Assembly: GCF_003885045.1 (NCBI RefSeq)
Contig: NZ_RHJS01000002.1
Location: 2,604,001-2,668,000 of the forward strand
Direction of reading: 5' to 3'
Length of the DNA stretch: 64,000 bases
From: Schaedlerella arabinosiphila
GTDB taxonomy: Bacteria; Bacillota; Clostridia; Lachnospirales; Lachnospiraceae
Below, piece after piece: positions 15,761 through 25,001 of the stretch (position 1 is its first letter; every line of letters begins with the position of its first letter). Below the pieces are notes generated by a model. It had not been told where the DNA came from. It worked only from the letters and a program-made list of their open reading frames with translations, and searched no databases. The position numbers were made by a program, and so were the translations under genes.

Positions 15761-16270
15761 AACTCTTTCTCTCGCTTTAATTGAGTTACGCAAGTTCCTG
15801 TAAGATGTTCTTCTACACTTCCTTGCAGATATCATTCTCAGTCAATTATGTATAGATTTATCAACCGATACTCAGTCTGAAAACTATGCTTCGACATCCT
15901 ATTATATCTTCTGCATATCATCCATTCCCTGCATCTCTCTGACGCACAATCCCCCTCCATGCAAAGTCATTCTACTCTTATCTTTTTGAATTGTCAATAC
16001 TTTTTACACAATTTAAAAATAAATTTTCAATAAAAATATGTGTCTGCAAGTTTATAAATCCAAAAATGATCTTCTAAATCTGGTAGCATGACGCAATAAA
16101 GTCGCACGACATGTTGTATTCATTTTTTTAATACTCCTGCCGAACTATAATTATCATACCACATCCGACAGAATATAACAATACCTTTTTTAACATTTTT
16201 GTAATATTTAGCTTTTACACTTTCATTTCCGGCGCGATAAAGGCAACTCCGTATTTTGTTACGAAAACCC
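15761..16270. other. Intergenic region between ugd and the LCP gene
   Basis: No coding sequence is convincing. It contains the promoter at 15969-15997, an untranslated leader of about 200 bases for the LCP operon, and AT-rich sequence behind ugd. No clear ugd terminator was found. Confidence 0.5.
15969..15997 (-). promoter_or_regulatory. Promoter of the LCP-sortase-P4 operon
   Basis: On the minus strand TTGACA and TAGAAT are spaced by exactly 17 bases. Start would be near 15962. Confidence 0.75.
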
Positions 16271-17509
16271 TTAGTCCCTCCGGAACAGATCCCGGGTATA
16301 TACTTTGGCTTCCACATCGTCCAGGCTTGAATCATAGCGGTTTGCTATGATAGCATCTGACTGTGCTTTAAATTCCTCCAGATCATTGACTACAAGGGAG
16401 CCGAAAAAGGTGCTGCCATTCTCCAAGGACGGCTCATACACAACCACTTCTGCCCCTTTTGCCTTAATCCGCTTCATAACCCCCTGAATTGAGGATTGAC
16501 GGAAGTTATCCGAATTAGACTTCATGGTGAGACGATAAATGCCGATCACGCAGTGCCTCTCTTTTTCCGCACTATAATCTCCCTTATTATAATAGTCATA
16601 ATATCCGGCCATATTCAACACCCGGTCTGCAATGAAATCCTTACGGGTACGGTTGCTTTCTACGATCGCTTCAATCAGATTTTCCGGTACATCTGCATAA
16701 TTTGCCAAAAGCTGCTTCGTATCCTTCGGCAGACAATAACCGCCGTATCCGAAAGACGGATTATTGTAATGGTTCCCAATACGCGGATCAAGGCATACCC
16801 CATTGATGATTGCCTGCGTATCCAGCCCTTTCATTTCTGCATAGGTGTCCAGTTCATTAAAATAACTGACGCGGAGTGCCAGAAATGTATTTGCAAACAA
16901 TTTCACAGCTTCTGCTTCGGTAAAGCCCATATACAAGGTATCAATTTCCTCCTTGAGGGCCCCCTCCTGCAGAAGCGACGCAAACATACGGGCTGCTTTT
17001 ACCAGTCTCTCATCCTTCGGATCTGTCCCTACGATAATCCGGGACGGATACAAATTATCATACAGCGCTTTCGATTCCCTAAGAAACTCCGGGCTGAAAA
17101 GAATATTTCTGCTTCCGGTCTTTTTTCGGATATTCTCTGTAAAGCCTACCGGGATCGTAGATTTAATGACCATGATCGCTTCCGAATTATATTCCATTAC
17201 CAGCCGGATCACTGCCTCTACTGCCGATGTATCAAAAAAATTCTTTCTGCTGTCGTAATTGGTTGGCGCGGCAATGACTACAAAGTCCGCATCCTGATAT
17301 GCTGCTTTTGCATCCAGCGTGGCAGTCAGATCCAACTCCTTTTCTGCCAGATATTGTTCGATGTAGTCATCCTGGATCGGTGATTTTTTCTGATTGATCA
17401 GATCCACCTTCTCCGGAATTATATCTACAGCCGTCACCTGGTTATGCTGTGCCAGCAATGTAGCCATCGACAATCCAACGTATCCTGTTCCTGCAACTGC
17501 AATCTTCAT
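16271..17509 (-). CDS. ugd: UDP-glucose 6-dehydrogenase
   Basis: The 412-residue enzyme oxidises UDP-glucose to UDP-glucuronate with NAD+. It has an N-terminal Rossmann motif GTGYVG (residues 7-12), the linker [19 protein letters not shown], and the catalytic cysteine C259 in [12 protein letters not shown]. Its length is slightly above 400 as usual. It belongs to the short Ugd type, unlike the WbpO/TviB-type dehydrogenase at 33964-35274. The ATG is preceded by GGAGAAA. A 12-bp hairpin (17558-17583) lies between it and the upstream Wzz-like gene and may reduce read-through. It supplies UDP-GlcA for capsule synthesis. Confidence 0.92.
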   Translation of the reverse strand: MKIAVAGTGYVGLSMATLLAQHNQVTAVDIIPEKVDLINQKKSPIQDDYIEQYLAEKELDLTATLDAKAAYQDADFVVIAAPTNYDSRKNFFDTSAVEAVIRLVMEYNSEAIMVIKSTIPVGFTENIRKKTGSRNILFSPEFLRESKALYDNLYPSRIIVGTDPKDERLVKAARMFASLLQEGALKEEIDTLYMGFTEAEAVKLFANTFLALRVSYFNELDTYAEMKGLDTQAIINGVCLDPRIGNHYNNPSFGYGGYCLPKDTKQLLANYADVPENLIEAIVESNRTRKDFIADRVLNMAGYYDYYNKGDYSAEKERHCVIGIYRLTMKSNSDNFRQSSIQGVMKRIKAKGAEVVVYEPSLENGSTFFGSLVVNDLEEFKAQSDAIIANRYDSSLDDVEAKVYTRDLFRRD

Positions 17510-17557
17510 AAATGTGTTTTCTCCTATTTTATATGTATCTTACTCCTTTTCAGTCAA

Positions 17558-17583
17558 ATACCCCGCAGATGTCTGCGAGGTAT
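17558..17583 (-). terminator. Hairpin between the Wzz-like gene and ugd
   Basis: ATACCTCGCAGA pairs with TCTGCGGGGTAT around a CA loop on the minus strand with one G-U pair. TTTGAC follows, a weak T tract, so it may be an attenuator or an mRNA stabiliser. Confidence 0.5.
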
Positions 17584-17623
17584 CTATCCATATCCCTGTC
17601 AATCCTATTCCGGCAATGAGGAA

Positions 17624-19084
17624 TCAATATAACACAATTGCTCCCAGTACGGTTACATTTCTATCGGAAGCGGACTTTCTCTCCTGCTGGATCATGGCCG
17701 AACTGGATGCCCCTTTCTTTTCCAGGAAAAGAACTCCGTCATAATTCTCCAGCTCCTTCAGCGCCGATGACTGATAAACGATCTGCATATAAGGCGACAA
17801 AGAAATCCCCTGCAGCTCCGAAGACAGCTTCGCACACAAAGCTGCTGCATCTTTCTCCGCCATAGTTCCAGCCAGCATGACCTTCTGCATTTCTTGATCC
17901 GAAGACATTCTGGCAATAGCCGCCTGGACATTGGACGCAGCCATCTTGATCTGTTCTTCAAATCCGATAGATGCGTAAGATCCTTCTTTCAGGCGGAACA
18001 CCCAATTGTCAATAAAACCGAATAGCTTTTTCTTTTTCCCGGAATCCCGTACTACTCCGAGAAGCGGCATTCCAAACTCCATCTTGAAGTTATCCGTATT
18101 CTGCAGCTTACCGCCCATCATATACAGAAGCATCAATACGAAGCAGACTACAAACGCGCCAAGCACCAGACCGACTACCGCATATTTTACTGCTGCTGAT
18201 TTCGGGTCTGCCAATACTACGGCGCCTGTCTCATCCGGCTCCTCAGGTATCTCTGCCGTGTTCCGTAAAGTCTCTAACTCCGTGCGCAACGCCTGCAGAT
18301 TTCTGACAGCAGTCAGATAAGCTGTCCGAGTGTTGTCCTGATAGTTTTTGATATCCGTGTCCATCATATCCGACTGGGTGGAAGACAACAGCGTCAATTT
18401 GTGCTCTCCCACCTCCGACTGCAGCTTAGCCGAATAGGATACCAACGCCTCGTCTGCAGACTTCAGATATGCCCTGCAGGAAGTTTCCTCAGGCATCCGG
18501 ATCTCAATCTGGAAAACTGTACTTTCCGGCGCTGCGGTTCTGATCGTCTGATTACTTGTCACCTGATAGATTGCATCAAAACTGTTTGAAAAGGATGTCA
18601 GATATCTCAGATCCTCCACAGAAACCGTGGCATCTGCACTGTGCATCCTCTCTGCCAGCCTTCCGTCAGATACATATGCGCCAAATGCTGCAAGAAGGCT
18701 GTCCACATGCTCTCCACCCTCTAAATAATAGCTCAGTGTTCCCGTCGAAATATGGTAGGAATCCATATCCATCACAACCGAATTTTCCAGATATTCCTTC
18801 TGTCTTTCCAAGGCATTCGTATTCTCCGCAATGGCCTGCTCATAGTAGGAAACGGACTGAAGGTCAACCTTGACGATATTTACCTCATCCTCATCTTCCT
18901 CCGCGGAAATAGCAGCCTCCTGCTTGGCCTGATTCTCCTTCACCACGCCCCTGTACTTGTACGCTCCTGCTGCAACTGCCAGGATCAGCATAAATGCTAC
19001 GATCCATCTCCACTTCTCCAGACAGTAAAATATCAGATCCATCAAGTTGATCTCTTCCTGTCTAAATTCCTGATTTTCATCCAT
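17624..19084 (-). CDS. wzz: Wzz-like chain-length regulator with degenerate kinase-like tail
   Basis: The 486-residue protein begins with EEINLMDLIFYCLEKWRWIVAFML, the usual first transmembrane helix of polysaccharide co-polymerases. A long extracellular helical segment follows, then a second helix (VVGLVLGAFVVCFVLMLLYMM). The cytoplasmic tail (about 345-486) aligns in pattern with the CpsD/BY-kinase fold: MPLLGVVRDS, IKMAASNVQAAIARM, VMLAGTMAEKDAA where the P-loop would be, YDGVLFLEK and a final VLGAIVLY. The GKT/S lysine is missing, so it is presumably not a kinase. The ATG at 19084 is preceded by GAGGAG. Its promoter (19180-19208) lies in the IS-duplicated segment. Confidence 0.82.
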   Translation of the reverse strand: MDENQEFRQEEINLMDLIFYCLEKWRWIVAFMLILAVAAGAYKYRGVVKENQAKQEAAISAEEDEDEVNIVKVDLQSVSYYEQAIAENTNALERQKEYLENSVVMDMDSYHISTGTLSYYLEGGEHVDSLLAAFGAYVSDGRLAERMHSADATVSVEDLRYLTSFSNSFDAIYQVTSNQTIRTAAPESTVFQIEIRMPEETSCRAYLKSADEALVSYSAKLQSEVGEHKLTLLSSTQSDMMDTDIKNYQDNTRTAYLTAVRNLQALRTELETLRNTAEIPEEPDETGAVVLADPKSAAVKYAVVGLVLGAFVVCFVLMLLYMMGGKLQNTDNFKMEFGMPLLGVVRDSGKKKKLFGFIDNWVFRLKEGSYASIGFEEQIKMAASNVQAAIARMSSDQEMQKVMLAGTMAEKDAAALCAKLSSELQGISLSPYMQIVYQSSALKELENYDGVLFLEKKGASSSAMIQQERKSASDRNVTVLGAIVLY

Positions 19085-19176
19085 TGTAAAATCTCCTCTC
19101 AACTGCTTGTCCCAAAAAGAATGCTTCCATTGCAGCCTCCCCAACCAAGTATAGGCTGTAATATCCTGCACGCTCT

Positions 19177-19332
19177 ATCATTGTATAAAACCCTGCCGGA
19201 AATGTCAATAAAATTTTGGAGCTTCCAAAGTTTTTCACAAATTTTTAGTGGGCAAAATTTGATATATACTCTCTTTCGTTTTCTCTGGCTCAGATTACGA
19301 TATTATAGGTGTAGTGTGTCATTATTGCCCCC
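19177..19332. repeat. Left 156-bp direct repeat flanking the IS
   Basis: This segment is identical base for base to 21425-21580. It carries the Wzz-gene promoter. IS1634-family elements are known for long, variable target duplications, so this is best read as the target-site duplication. Confidence 0.9.
19180..19208 (-). promoter_or_regulatory. Promoter of the Wzz-like gene (left repeat copy)
   Basis: TTGACA and TACAAT with a 17-base spacer on the minus strand. Start near 19173 gives an untranslated leader of about 90 bases. Confidence 0.8.
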
Positions 19333-19466
19333 GGGTTTTCGACAGTTTCAAGTATGAAAAATTGTTCTAAAGCCTTATGGTAGGCGTATTTTTTTGTCAA
19401 ATTTTTCTTGTTTTTATGTTGTATGTGCTGTATGTTTGTGATATAATGTTTTTGAGGTGATGTTCT

Positions 19467-21326
19467 ATGAAGCTTTACTTTGATAAACGTCTCAAGGATC
19501 CTACCTATTACGCACAGCAGGGAATCCGAAATGGGAAAAAAACTACCACTCGAAATGTCAAAAACTTCGGGAAGCATTCTGAACTTCTCAAAATAACAGA
19601 CGATCCGGAAGCATATGTCAGAGAAGAAATCAGAAAAATGAATGAAGAGTACCGCGTTGGTAAAGTCACTTTTAATCTGACTGCCGATTTTAACGAAAAG
19701 GTGAAATCTACAGAGCTTGAAGCCTCTTCCTCCAACTGGGTCAACATCGGATATTTCTTTCTTCAGAATATTATGAAACATCTCAGCCTTAAAGAATTCT
19801 TTCGCCAGAAAACGGACACCCGGAGAGTTACATATGACTGTTTTACAATCTCACGTTTCCTTACCTACGCGAGAATCCTGGATCCCAGCTCTAAGCTTGC
19901 CACCTGGAACCGCCGGGATTCCTACTACGAGCAGCCGGATTTCGATTACCAGCACATCCTCCGGTTTATGGATCTTTTAGAAAATAATTATGACGATTAC
20001 CTGATGTGGCTTTTTAAGTATAGCAATTCGATCGTCAAACGTGATACTTCTGTCCTTTATTATGACTGTACGAATTTCTACTTCGAGTGCGAACAGCCCG
20101 ACGAAGATATCGTGGATGAAGTGACCGGTGAGGTGATCCATGGATTGAGAAAATATGGCCTGAGCAAAGAACACCGCCCGAACCCGATTGTAGAGATGGG
20201 ACTTTTCATGGACAGCAGGGGCATTCCCATCACCATGTGCCTCCATTCCGGTAATACCAGTGAACAGCTTACGGCAATCCCTTTAGAAAAAGAAGTCCTT
20301 AAAATGATAGATGGTTCCAAATTCATTTATTGTGCGGATGCCGGCCTGGGTTCCTATAACATCCGCAAATTTAACAGTATGGGGGGCCGGGCCTTTATTG
20401 TGACCCAGTCCATCAAAAAACTTAGTAATGCACTCAAACAGGCGGTATTCAATGACTGCGATTACCGGCTGCTGTCCAACGACACCTTGATAAAAATAGA
20501 AGATATGAAGGGCTTTGACAGACACAAGAAAGAAAACCTGAAACTATATAATGATTTCGCGTATAAGGTAGTCCTTGCAGATAAGGTCATTGATCTTGGG
20601 CTGTACGAAGAAAAAATATTAAAAAATGGCAAAGTCAAACGCGTGAAAGCAACCGGCACTCTCAAACAGCGCCTGATCATAACGTTTTCAAGAAAAATGA
20701 TGGAATATCAGAGAACTGTACGTGACCGCCAAATCGAACGTGCACGAAAGCTGTTAGAGAAAAAAGATCCGGAAGAAATAAAAAAAGGGCCAAATGATGT
20801 AAAACGATTTTTGAAGCGGGTCGCTCATACAAAATCTGGCGAAAAAGCAACCATTGAATATGTTCTCGACGAATCGAAGATTGCAGAAGAAGAGAAATAT
20901 GACGGATATTATGCCGCAGCAACAAACCTTTGTGACCCGGCCAAGGAAATTCTGGCAGTTTCACACAAGAGATATCAGATAGAGGATTGTTTCAGGATCA
21001 TGAAAACGAATTTCACCGGGAGACCTGTAAACCATCGATTGCCGAATCGTATCAGGGCGCACTTTCTGATATGCTATACGGCATTGCTGGTATATCGCTT
21101 GCTTGAGGCCAGGCTGGATGATCAGGGGACACATGTCACTCCGGAGAATCTGATCACCACATTGAAAAACATGAATGTAACGAATATACATGATGTCGAG
21201 TATATGGCACTCTACAATGGCAGCAAAGCACTTGATGCACTGAACCAATTAACATCTTTAGATTTGGATAGACTTCATTACAAACCAACGGAACTGAATA
21301 AAAAAATAAAAAAAATTTTAGGATAG
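19467..21326 (+). CDS. IS1634-family transposase
   Basis: The 619-residue protein has the organisation of IS4-superfamily/IS1634 DDE transposases: an N-terminal KLYFDKRLKDPTYYAQQGIRNGKKTTTR segment in two parts, a first catalytic aspartate region (LYYDCTNFYFE), a second (FIYCADAGLGSYN) and the C-terminal glutamate region YQIEDCFRIMKTNF, with RPVNHRLPNRIRAHFLICY following. The frame is complete with no stop. The ATG is preceded by GAGGTGATGTTCT. It lies opposite in direction to the surrounding capsule genes and reads away from the Wzz-like gene. It is probably active or recently active. Confidence 0.93.
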   Translation: MKLYFDKRLKDPTYYAQQGIRNGKKTTTRNVKNFGKHSELLKITDDPEAYVREEIRKMNEEYRVGKVTFNLTADFNEKVKSTELEASSSNWVNIGYFFLQNIMKHLSLKEFFRQKTDTRRVTYDCFTISRFLTYARILDPSSKLATWNRRDSYYEQPDFDYQHILRFMDLLENNYDDYLMWLFKYSNSIVKRDTSVLYYDCTNFYFECEQPDEDIVDEVTGEVIHGLRKYGLSKEHRPNPIVEMGLFMDSRGIPITMCLHSGNTSEQLTAIPLEKEVLKMIDGSKFIYCADAGLGSYNIRKFNSMGGRAFIVTQSIKKLSNALKQAVFNDCDYRLLSNDTLIKIEDMKGFDRHKKENLKLYNDFAYKVVLADKVIDLGLYEEKILKNGKVKRVKATGTLKQRLIITFSRKMMEYQRTVRDRQIERARKLLEKKDPEEIKKGPNDVKRFLKRVAHTKSGEKATIEYVLDESKIAEEEKYDGYYAAATNLCDPAKEILAVSHKRYQIEDCFRIMKTNFTGRPVNHRLPNRIRAHFLICYTALLVYRLLEARLDDQGTHVTPENLITTLKNMNVTNIHDVEYMALYNGSKALDALNQLTSLDLDRLHYKPTELNKKIKKILG

Positions 21327-21355
21327 CGATTACATACAACATTTTTTGCCAAAGA

Positions 21356-21397
21356 AAACTCCGGCAATCCCAGTATTTATAAGGATTATCGGAGTTT
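21356..21397 (+). terminator. Terminator at the end of the IS
   Basis: AAACTCCG pairs with CGGAGTTT, with an inner AATCC/GGATT stem, followed by TTTAAATTTT. It would end the transposase transcript and also reduce outward reading. Confidence 0.6.
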
Positions 21398-21424
21398 TTA
21401 AATTTTCAAAGTGTCGAAAACGGG

Positions 21425-21580
21425 ATCATTGTATAAAACCCTGCCGGAAATGTCAATAAAATTTTGGAGCTTCCAAAGTTTTTCACAAATTTTTAGTGGG
21501 CAAAATTTGATATATACTCTCTTTCGTTTTCTCTGGCTCAGATTACGATATTATAGGTGTAGTGTGTCATTATTGCCCCC
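21425..21580. repeat. Right 156-bp direct repeat flanking the IS
   Basis: Identical to 19177-19332, offset by 2248 bases. It contains a second copy of the minus-strand promoter. Confidence 0.9.
21428..21456 (-). promoter_or_regulatory. Duplicated promoter reading into the IS
   Basis: Same TTGACA-17-TACAAT as at 19180-19208. From here transcription would run leftward across the IS, antisense to the transposase gene. Confidence 0.6.
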
Positions 21581-21917
21581 TGTCAAAAGCATACTGGCTT
21601 ATCTGTGGATAAAATCTTGATATGGTGAAAAATAAATAGAGAAGTAGATGAAAAATACTGAAAAGAAAGAAACAGATTATAATAAGGAAGGATTCCCGAC
21701 GTGAAGAACGTGATTAGAATGTAATTGGAGCATCTGGAAAGGCGGAATTTGGATTTATTTAAGGATGACATGTATGACGGATATCCCTTTCACAGGGAAG
21801 CATCCGTCTACAAATCTAATTTCTGTTATGCAAGAAGAAAAAGAAGAAATGATCTGTTATAGAAGTTACCATGACGGCTCATTTTTGCAATACGGTTTCT
21901 TTTGCATCGCTTACGTA
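21581..21917. other. Non-coding gap, possible decayed gene
   Basis: Between the IS and the formyltransferase gene there is no intact gene. A plus-strand stretch at about 21700-21860 reads as LEHLERRNLDLFKDDMYDGY and continues about 25 further codons before stops; its beginning is interrupted. It looks like a gene fragment but I cannot name it. Confidence 0.3.
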
Positions 21918-23132
21918 TTAAAATACCGTATATTTTTGCAATAACAGCTTAACCTTATCAGGTATTTTTTGCATATTACATTTATCTATATCATCACTCA
22001 AATGCTTACCTGAATAATCCGTATCCTTAATGGATAATCCACTATCAAGCAATTTATAAAATATAGACCAATCGCCTGTTCTGATCCCTGTATCTTTTGC
22101 ATACATTAGCAAAGTTGTTCCGTTATTATTTAAGATATGTATATCAAGTCCTTTATTTATTAAATAGTCAACCATTAGCTTGTTATTATTGTATACTGCA
22201 ACTGTTAGAGCTGACCAGCCATGTTCTTCAACCGAATTAATCACTTTACTTGATACGCTTAATTTTTTTGCCAAATCATTATTACCACTACTTATTGCTT
22301 CAATTAATTTGCTCAAAACATCCTTATACAAAATTATATCGTAATCTATAGTAGCGATTTTCGTATAAGTTTCTACATCCTTGATTATTTTACCGGGCTT
22401 ATATATTGAAATTTCGTCAGTAATTTCACATTCAATATAAGCATTTCCATTCCAGTGTAAAAGTTGATATGGTCTAAATGAAAAAGCTCTAATTTGATTT
22501 CTTATTTCCCATGCTGTCTTATTAGTATCAAGCTTCAAATTTTTATAATCAATTGTTGCCAATGAATAGTACGTAGATTTATCCTTTGACTGTTGGTGAA
22601 GCGTTACTTTTCCGCTTAATAAAGCTTCTAAATTTTTAATCACAATTTTAGTACCCGCTTGAATCAACTTTTTATATAAATCCAATGAACTGTCATTTTC
22701 TTCAATTATTATTTTTTCCTGATCTATTATTTCCCCTGTGTCAATTCCAGCGCGAATTTTGTGTAATGTAACACCGGTTTCTTTCTCGCCATAAAGTATG
22801 GGAAGTACAGATGTGTGACAGCCTTTATATTGGGGAAGTAATGAAAAATGAATATTATATAATTTTTCACTTTGAAATTTACTAGGATTAATAATTTGAT
22901 CAAATTCAATTGATAAAAACAGTAAATCTTTAATAAAATATATATCTTTCAGTGAAATAATATCAATATTATTCTTTCTTGCAAACCATTCTAATGATTT
23001 TTGCCAATCATTAACACCCTTTTCAGTTCTATTTGTAATACAAACCATTTTACAATTCTTATAATTCTCTATACAAAACAATAAAATATCTACTGCAATA
23101 CTATTTTTTCCGGCAATACATATCGTTTTCAT
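21918..23132 (-). CDS. qdtF: Sugar N-formyltransferase with C-terminal ankyrin repeats
   Basis: The 404-residue protein has an N-terminal formyltransferase fold with the catalytic triad N93, H95 (LYNIHFSLLP) and D131 (AGIDTGE), using N10-formyl-tetrahydrofolate. A middle domain carries the sugar-nucleotide-binding region (IRAFSFRPYQLLHW). From about residue 300 there are ankyrin repeats (GWSALTVAVYNNNKLMVDYLINKG, split by my reading into two helices each). A formyltransferase with an ankyrin tail acting on dTDP-3-amino-3,6-dideoxyglucose is known from Providencia alcalifaciens. With QdtA and QdtB just upstream, the predicted product is dTDP-Qui3NFo. A 4-amino substrate cannot be excluded. Confidence 0.85.
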   Translation of the reverse strand: MKTICIAGKNSIAVDILLFCIENYKNCKMVCITNRTEKGVNDWQKSLEWFARKNNIDIISLKDIYFIKDLLFLSIEFDQIINPSKFQSEKLYNIHFSLLPQYKGCHTSVLPILYGEKETGVTLHKIRAGIDTGEIIDQEKIIIEENDSSLDLYKKLIQAGTKIVIKNLEALLSGKVTLHQQSKDKSTYYSLATIDYKNLKLDTNKTAWEIRNQIRAFSFRPYQLLHWNGNAYIECEITDEISIYKPGKIIKDVETYTKIATIDYDIILYKDVLSKLIEAISSGNNDLAKKLSVSSKVINSVEEHGWSALTVAVYNNNKLMVDYLINKGLDIHILNNNGTTLLMYAKDTGIRTGDWSIFYKLLDSGLSIKDTDYSGKHLSDDIDKCNMQKIPDKVKLLLQKYTVF

Positions 23133-23305
23133 AACATCCTTCCTTCATTAAAAATCTAATCTGTAAATAAAAATTTAAAGACTAGATAAAGAACTTTATT
23201 CATTTTTAAAAAGACTCTTTCTATGTATTTTATGATAAAATTCACTTTGTAATATAAGAAATAAACTTTGTAATTGCTCCTCGTATTTGTCCAAATCTGC
23301 CTTTC

Positions 23306-24421
23306 TTAGACAGTGAATTCATTTATTGTATTAATGACATACTTTATTTCTAAATCAGTCATTCCATAATATATTGGAATACTTAGTTCTGTAGCACTAA
23401 TTTCTTCAGCGATCGGAAGCGTCCCCTGCCGAACCTCTAAGTCCTTATAGCACTCCTGCATATGTATAGGTATCGGATAATGTTTATTAGTTTCAATTCC
23501 TTTATCATTCAAGTGTTTTTCTAAAGCATCCCTTTTATCACATCTAATTCCATAAATATGCCAAACAGGCATACACTCATCTAAAACCATGGGAGTTATT
23601 ACTTTAGAATTTATAATTCCTTCTGTATATAAACGGGCTATTCTGCGTCTCTCCGCATTCATCTTTTCAAGATACGGAAGTTTTACAGTTAAAAATGCAG
23701 CCTGCATCTCATCTAACCTACTATTCTTCCCCTTATAAATATGATGATATTTATAATCAGATCCATAGTTGCTTAATGCTCTAATTTTATCAGCTAATTC
23801 TTTCTTACTTGTCACAGTAGCCCCTGCATCACCAAGTGCTCCAAGATTTTTTCCTGGATAAAAACTGAATCCGGCTGCATCACCAAAAGAACCAACTTTC
23901 TTACCTTTATACGTTGCTCCATGTGCCTGTGCACAGTCCTCAACAATATAGAGATTGTACTTTTTGGCAATTTTCAAGATTGAATCCATATCGCAGGATT
24001 GACCATAAAGATGTACTGGCATAACAGCCTTTGTTTTACAAGAAATCTTCTTTTCAATGAGATCTGGGTTCATATTAAATGTATTAATATCTGGCTCTAC
24101 AAATACAGGCGTTGCACCGACATAACTAACTGCGAGTGCTGTAGCGATATATGTATTAGAAGGAACTAGTACTTCATCCCCCTTACCAACACCAAGTGCT
24201 TTTAAAGCAAGCATAAGTGCATCTAAACCATTACCGGTTCCAACACAATAATCGATTCCACAATACTCGGCAAATTTTTTTTCAAAAGTTTGGTCTTCAC
24301 TTCCCTCTATATACCAAGATCTAGACAATACACGATCAAAAGCCTCTCTCAGCTCATAATTCAGTTCTTTCTCCATTGGAAGAAACGAAACGAAAGGTAT
24401 TTTCATAACCTTATTCTCCAT
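23306..24421 (-). CDS. qdtB: dTDP-3-amino-3,6-dideoxyhexose transaminase (DegT family)
   Basis: The 371-residue PLP enzyme has the DegT/DnrJ/EryC1/StrS fold: [27 protein letters not shown] and the Schiff-base lysine K191 in [15 protein letters not shown]. It would aminate the 3-keto sugar made by the adjacent ketoisomerase, giving dTDP-Qui3N (or Fuc3N). Its ATG overlaps the end of the ketoisomerase gene by 11 bases, so the two are translationally coupled. The [12 protein letters not shown] motif is typical of the QdtB/FdtB group. Confidence 0.88.
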   Translation of the reverse strand: MENKVMKIPFVSFLPMEKELNYELREAFDRVLSRSWYIEGSEDQTFEKKFAEYCGIDYCVGTGNGLDALMLALKALGVGKGDEVLVPSNTYIATALAVSYVGATPVFVEPDINTFNMNPDLIEKKISCKTKAVMPVHLYGQSCDMDSILKIAKKYNLYIVEDCAQAHGATYKGKKVGSFGDAAGFSFYPGKNLGALGDAGATVTSKKELADKIRALSNYGSDYKYHHIYKGKNSRLDEMQAAFLTVKLPYLEKMNAERRRIARLYTEGIINSKVITPMVLDECMPVWHIYGIRCDKRDALEKHLNDKGIETNKHYPIPIHMQECYKDLEVRQGTLPIAEEISATELSIPIYYGMTDLEIKYVINTINEFTV

Positions 24422-24842
24422 CTAACGCCGTAATTTTTCCACATTTTTTCACATGTTCAAGGAACTCATCATAGTTACGTATATAATCTGACTCATCATA
24501 TAAATCAGAAGCTAAAACCATCAATACTGCGTCCGGAGAAAACTCAAACATTTCTCTCCACATAGCATTAGGGACATAAAGTCCCTCATATGGTTTTTCT
24601 AGTGGTATAACCTTCTTTTCTTTTCCGTTATCTAGTCGTATCTTACAACTTCCGTGAATACAGACAAGTATCTGTTGGAGTGATTTATGTGCATGAAACC
24701 CTCTTGTGACATTTGATACTGTATCATACATATAATAAACACGCCTAATGCTAAACGGAATATCCTTAAATTCCTCTAATGCCACGAGCTGCCCTCTATC
24801 GTCTCCATGTGGTTGAAAAACATACTTTATAACTCGCATCAT
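24411..24842 (-). CDS. qdtA: dTDP-4-oxo-6-deoxyglucose 3,4-ketoisomerase (WxcM/FdtA-like)
   Basis: This 143-residue cupin has the FdtA/QdtA/WxcM-like signature: [28 protein letters not shown] (metal- or substrate-site histidines), and [10 protein letters not shown]. It isomerises dTDP-4-keto-6-deoxyglucose to the 3-keto form. FdtA and QdtA differ in product stereochemistry, which sequence reading cannot settle; the ankyrin formyltransferase favours the QdtA (gluco) outcome. The ATG at 24842 is preceded by AAAGGAG; longer versions of the frame lack a site. Confidence 0.87.
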   Translation of the reverse strand: MMRVIKYVFQPHGDDRGQLVALEEFKDIPFSIRRVYYMYDTVSNVTRGFHAHKSLQQILVCIHGSCKIRLDNGKEKKVIPLEKPYEGLYVPNAMWREMFEFSPDAVLMVLASDLYDESDYIRNYDEFLEHVKKCGKITALDGE

Positions 24843-25001
24843 AAATACTCCTTTAGAATTTATAATAATAAGCAACTCAAACTTCCTATATTAAAATAGG
24901 AAGTTCATGTATAAATTTAAAATAATATATTAAAATAAATTTACATTGCATAAAAATACAAGTACGCCAAAGTCCTTGAAAATTTTTTATCTTTTGGCTT
25001 T

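Larger units (their letters stand above)
19333..21424 (+). mobile_element. IS1634-family insertion sequence
   Basis: The element is about 2.09 kb with one transposase gene and imperfect terminal inverted repeats. The left end has GTTTTCGACAGTTTCAA; the right end read inward has GTTTTCGACACTTTGAA. It is bounded on both sides by the 156-bp direct repeat. The perfect repeat identity and intact transposase suggest a recent insertion. Confidence 0.88.

Noticed and set aside
17624-19084. Active BY-kinase
   Set aside because: The P-loop lysine and the C-terminal tyrosine cluster are missing.
19177-21580. Composite transposon or integrase attachment sites from the long direct repeats
   Set aside because: There is one transposase and one pair of inverted ends; long variable target duplications are a known IS1634-family trait and explain the repeats.
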